Shown here one piece after another: positions 62,791 through 64,000 of a stretch of DNA of 64,000 nt (the stretch's first letter is position 1; every line of letters starts with the position of its first letter). The translations under genes and the position numbers were made by a program. The stretch spans positions 145,258 to 209,257 of the forward strand of contig JACVCD010000010.1 of assembly GCA_016742275.1 (NCBI GenBank). Reading direction: 5' to 3'. The notes under the pieces are model-generated. The model made no database searches. It worked only from the letters and a program-made list of their open reading frames with translations, and was not told the origin of the DNA. This DNA comes from Gemmatimonadaceae bacterium (lineage in GTDB: Bacteria > Gemmatimonadota > Gemmatimonadetes > Gemmatimonadales > Gemmatimonadaceae).

Positions 62791-63901
62791 TCAATCTAGC
62801 TCTCGGGAAGTGTTCGGCCATTCACCGGTCGTCCCTGCAGTCAGCGCATAGCGCCAATTGCGGCTCCTTGTCTGCGACATCCAGTGGCCAACCGCGGCAG
62901 CAGTGTATACCACAACGAGCAGTGCTTGAGCAACGATAACCACAAATGCATGGCCTATGACCGCCCAGATTGCGATTGGCATGACCAAGACGGATACATG
63001 CAACCACCAATCACGGGGCATGTCACGGCCTCTCGCTACAGCGAACACCATCGGCCAGAGCAAATACCATTCGTTCATCATATGCAGTACCAGGACCTGC
63101 ATAAGAAGCATCACATCAAAAGCAGCCGCAATCAGAAACTGCGGGTCGTTCCTCTCGAAACGTCGATGGTGACGATAGAGCATCCAGGGAGCAAGCAACA
63201 GAAATACAATGCGACCGACAGCAAGACTATCCAAGTTCTCCAAAGGACTCCACGCAGCCATCATCGGACCGATTGCGAGGTGAATGGTTGATCGGACGAC
63301 GTCGAGATCGTTTCGAACCCATCCGAGCAAATAGTCCGCTGCGCGAAAATCAGGTAGCAGTCCGATAGTCAGACCGCACAGGGCACCAAGCAGAAGCCCA
63401 ATCGCTTGCCGAGTAGATCGATTTTCCATTCTGCGCCAAGTAGCAATGACCCGTACGGGGAGTAGGAACGCCGCAAATAGCTTCAGCGAGATGGAGACAC
63501 CCAAGAGCATTCCGGCGACCACGGGGCGCCTGCGCCACACAACGAGGGCCAGGCCAACTGGAACCAGAAAGATCGCATCATTGTGTGCGGCCGTCACGAA
63601 ATTGAATAGGATCAACGGATTGCAGAACAACAATCGAGCGGTGGTGTCAGGTGGGCCACCGGCCTCCGTCACCGTTTTCTGAACGGTCCAGGCGGTGCCC
63701 CAGAGCGCGCACAAGGAAATCAGCTTGAAAGTGGCGAGCCCCAATAGGGGGTACCCAAATGAAGCACTTGCAACTGCCTCAGACAGCGCCTGAAAGACAG
63801 GTCCATAGTTTCCGCGCATTCCGCGAATCGGAGGTGCTACTTGAGACAAGTACAGATCGCTATGCAGTGCTGCCGTAAGCTTCCCCCAAGAGCAGACAGT
63901 G
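62791..63901 (-). pseudogene. GT87/mannosyltransferase-like membrane protein, 5' end cut by an IS3-family element
   Basis: The remaining ~370 residues are a multipass membrane protein with GT-C character: DLYLSQVAPPIRGMRGNYGPVFQ, NPLILFNFVTAAHNDAIFLVPV, and GVSISLKLFAAFLLPVRVI. These resemble polyprenol-phosphate mannosyltransferases (GT87/MptB-like). The first membrane helix and loop expected before DLYLSQ are missing. The frame runs into the IS left end at about 63902, where its formal start (63939) lies in IS sequence. It is therefore probably inactive, or was never complete in this strain. Confidence 0.75.
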
Positions 63902-64000
63902 TGAGCTAGACTTTGACGGTGCATTTCAGGAGGTACCATGCGCCGATCGAAGTTTACCGAGAGTCAGATCGTCGAGATCCTGCAAGCGGTAGAGAGTGGG
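63902..64000. mobile_element. Left end of an IS3-family insertion sequence (continues past window)
   Basis: Starting about 63902 (TGAGCTAGACTTTGACGG, a likely terminal inverted repeat), the sequence leads with AGGAGGT at 63928-63934 to the transposase orfA start at 63938. Only the left end is visible. The exact boundary needs the other end. Confidence 0.8.
63938..64000 (+). CDS. IS3-family transposase OrfA (HTH), first 21 residues
   Basis: MRRSKFTESQIVEILQAVES is the standard beginning of IS3-family (HTH_8) OrfA. AGGAGGT lies 3 nt before the ATG. The reading frame is open to the window edge. Together with orfB (not seen) it would form the frameshift transposase of the family. Confidence 0.9.
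   Translation, partial: MRRSKFTESQIVEILQAVESG

Overview
The window looks like a chromosome segment of a GC-rich Gram-negative bacterium. It has TonB-dependent receptors, outer-membrane barrels, secreted peptidases, and two ECF sigma/anti-sigma sets. It also has a SufR-led SUF operon and several proteins combining a carboxypeptidase-regulatory domain with a TonB plug. This mix fits Gemmatimonadota best, but that placement is an inference from gene style, not from a marker gene. No rRNA, tRNA or CRISPR array was recognised.

Layout. 1-7.0 kb: end of an ABC permease, a GNAT, a TetR regulator divergent from a barrel gene with a double palindromic operator between them, an alcohol dehydrogenase-like gene broken by one in-frame amber codon, and a TonB receptor/DUF4249 pair. 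7.2-13.8 kb: an unusual accessory locus. On the minus strand are a B3/B4 tRNA-editing-type protein and a fatty-acid desaturase with an unrecognised N-terminal domain. Divergent from them are a 22-codon leader ORF, a protein joining the complete regulatory half of RelA/SpoT (TGS, helical, Cys-rich, ACT) to a STAND-like ATPase, and a second ATPase ending in an OmpR-type winged helix. 13.86-15.14 kb: a decayed IS481-family element. 15.1-19.04 kb: an integron-type cassette array read on the minus strand without an integrase. It has two 110-bp attC sites, three proteins with HEPN-like Rx4H motifs and a PD-(D/E)XK-like protein.

19.3-35.5 kb: ordinary chromosome. It holds hydrolases, a matrixin-like protease, a second TetR with two operators, a sigma/anti-sigma/PDZ operon, a serine hydrolase with a lysine-rich tail, a SufT-like protein, a ParE-type toxin-antitoxin pair with a palindromic operator, an LspA-like protein lacking one catalytic Asp, RNase D, a transporter operon, a ferredoxin and YhbY. 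35.6-42.6 kb: sufR-sufB-sufC-sufD-sufU-Rieske-sufS-second SufU, an iron-sulfur assembly operon behind a sigma70-like promoter that overlaps a perfect palindrome and would give a leaderless sufR message.

42.7-64 kb: tandem carboxypeptidase-regulatory/plug proteins, a 12-bp minisatellite, M28 peptidase, phosphodiester glycosidase, membrane and HD proteins, tgt, a 45-bp-arm inverted repeat, an aquaglyceroporin, a metallo-beta-lactamase-fold protein, a propeller lipoprotein, penicillin acylase, an ECF sigma factor coupled to an anti-sigma/VWA fusion, a hybrid histidine kinase, and a GT87-like membrane protein whose 5' end is cut by an IS3-family element running off the window.
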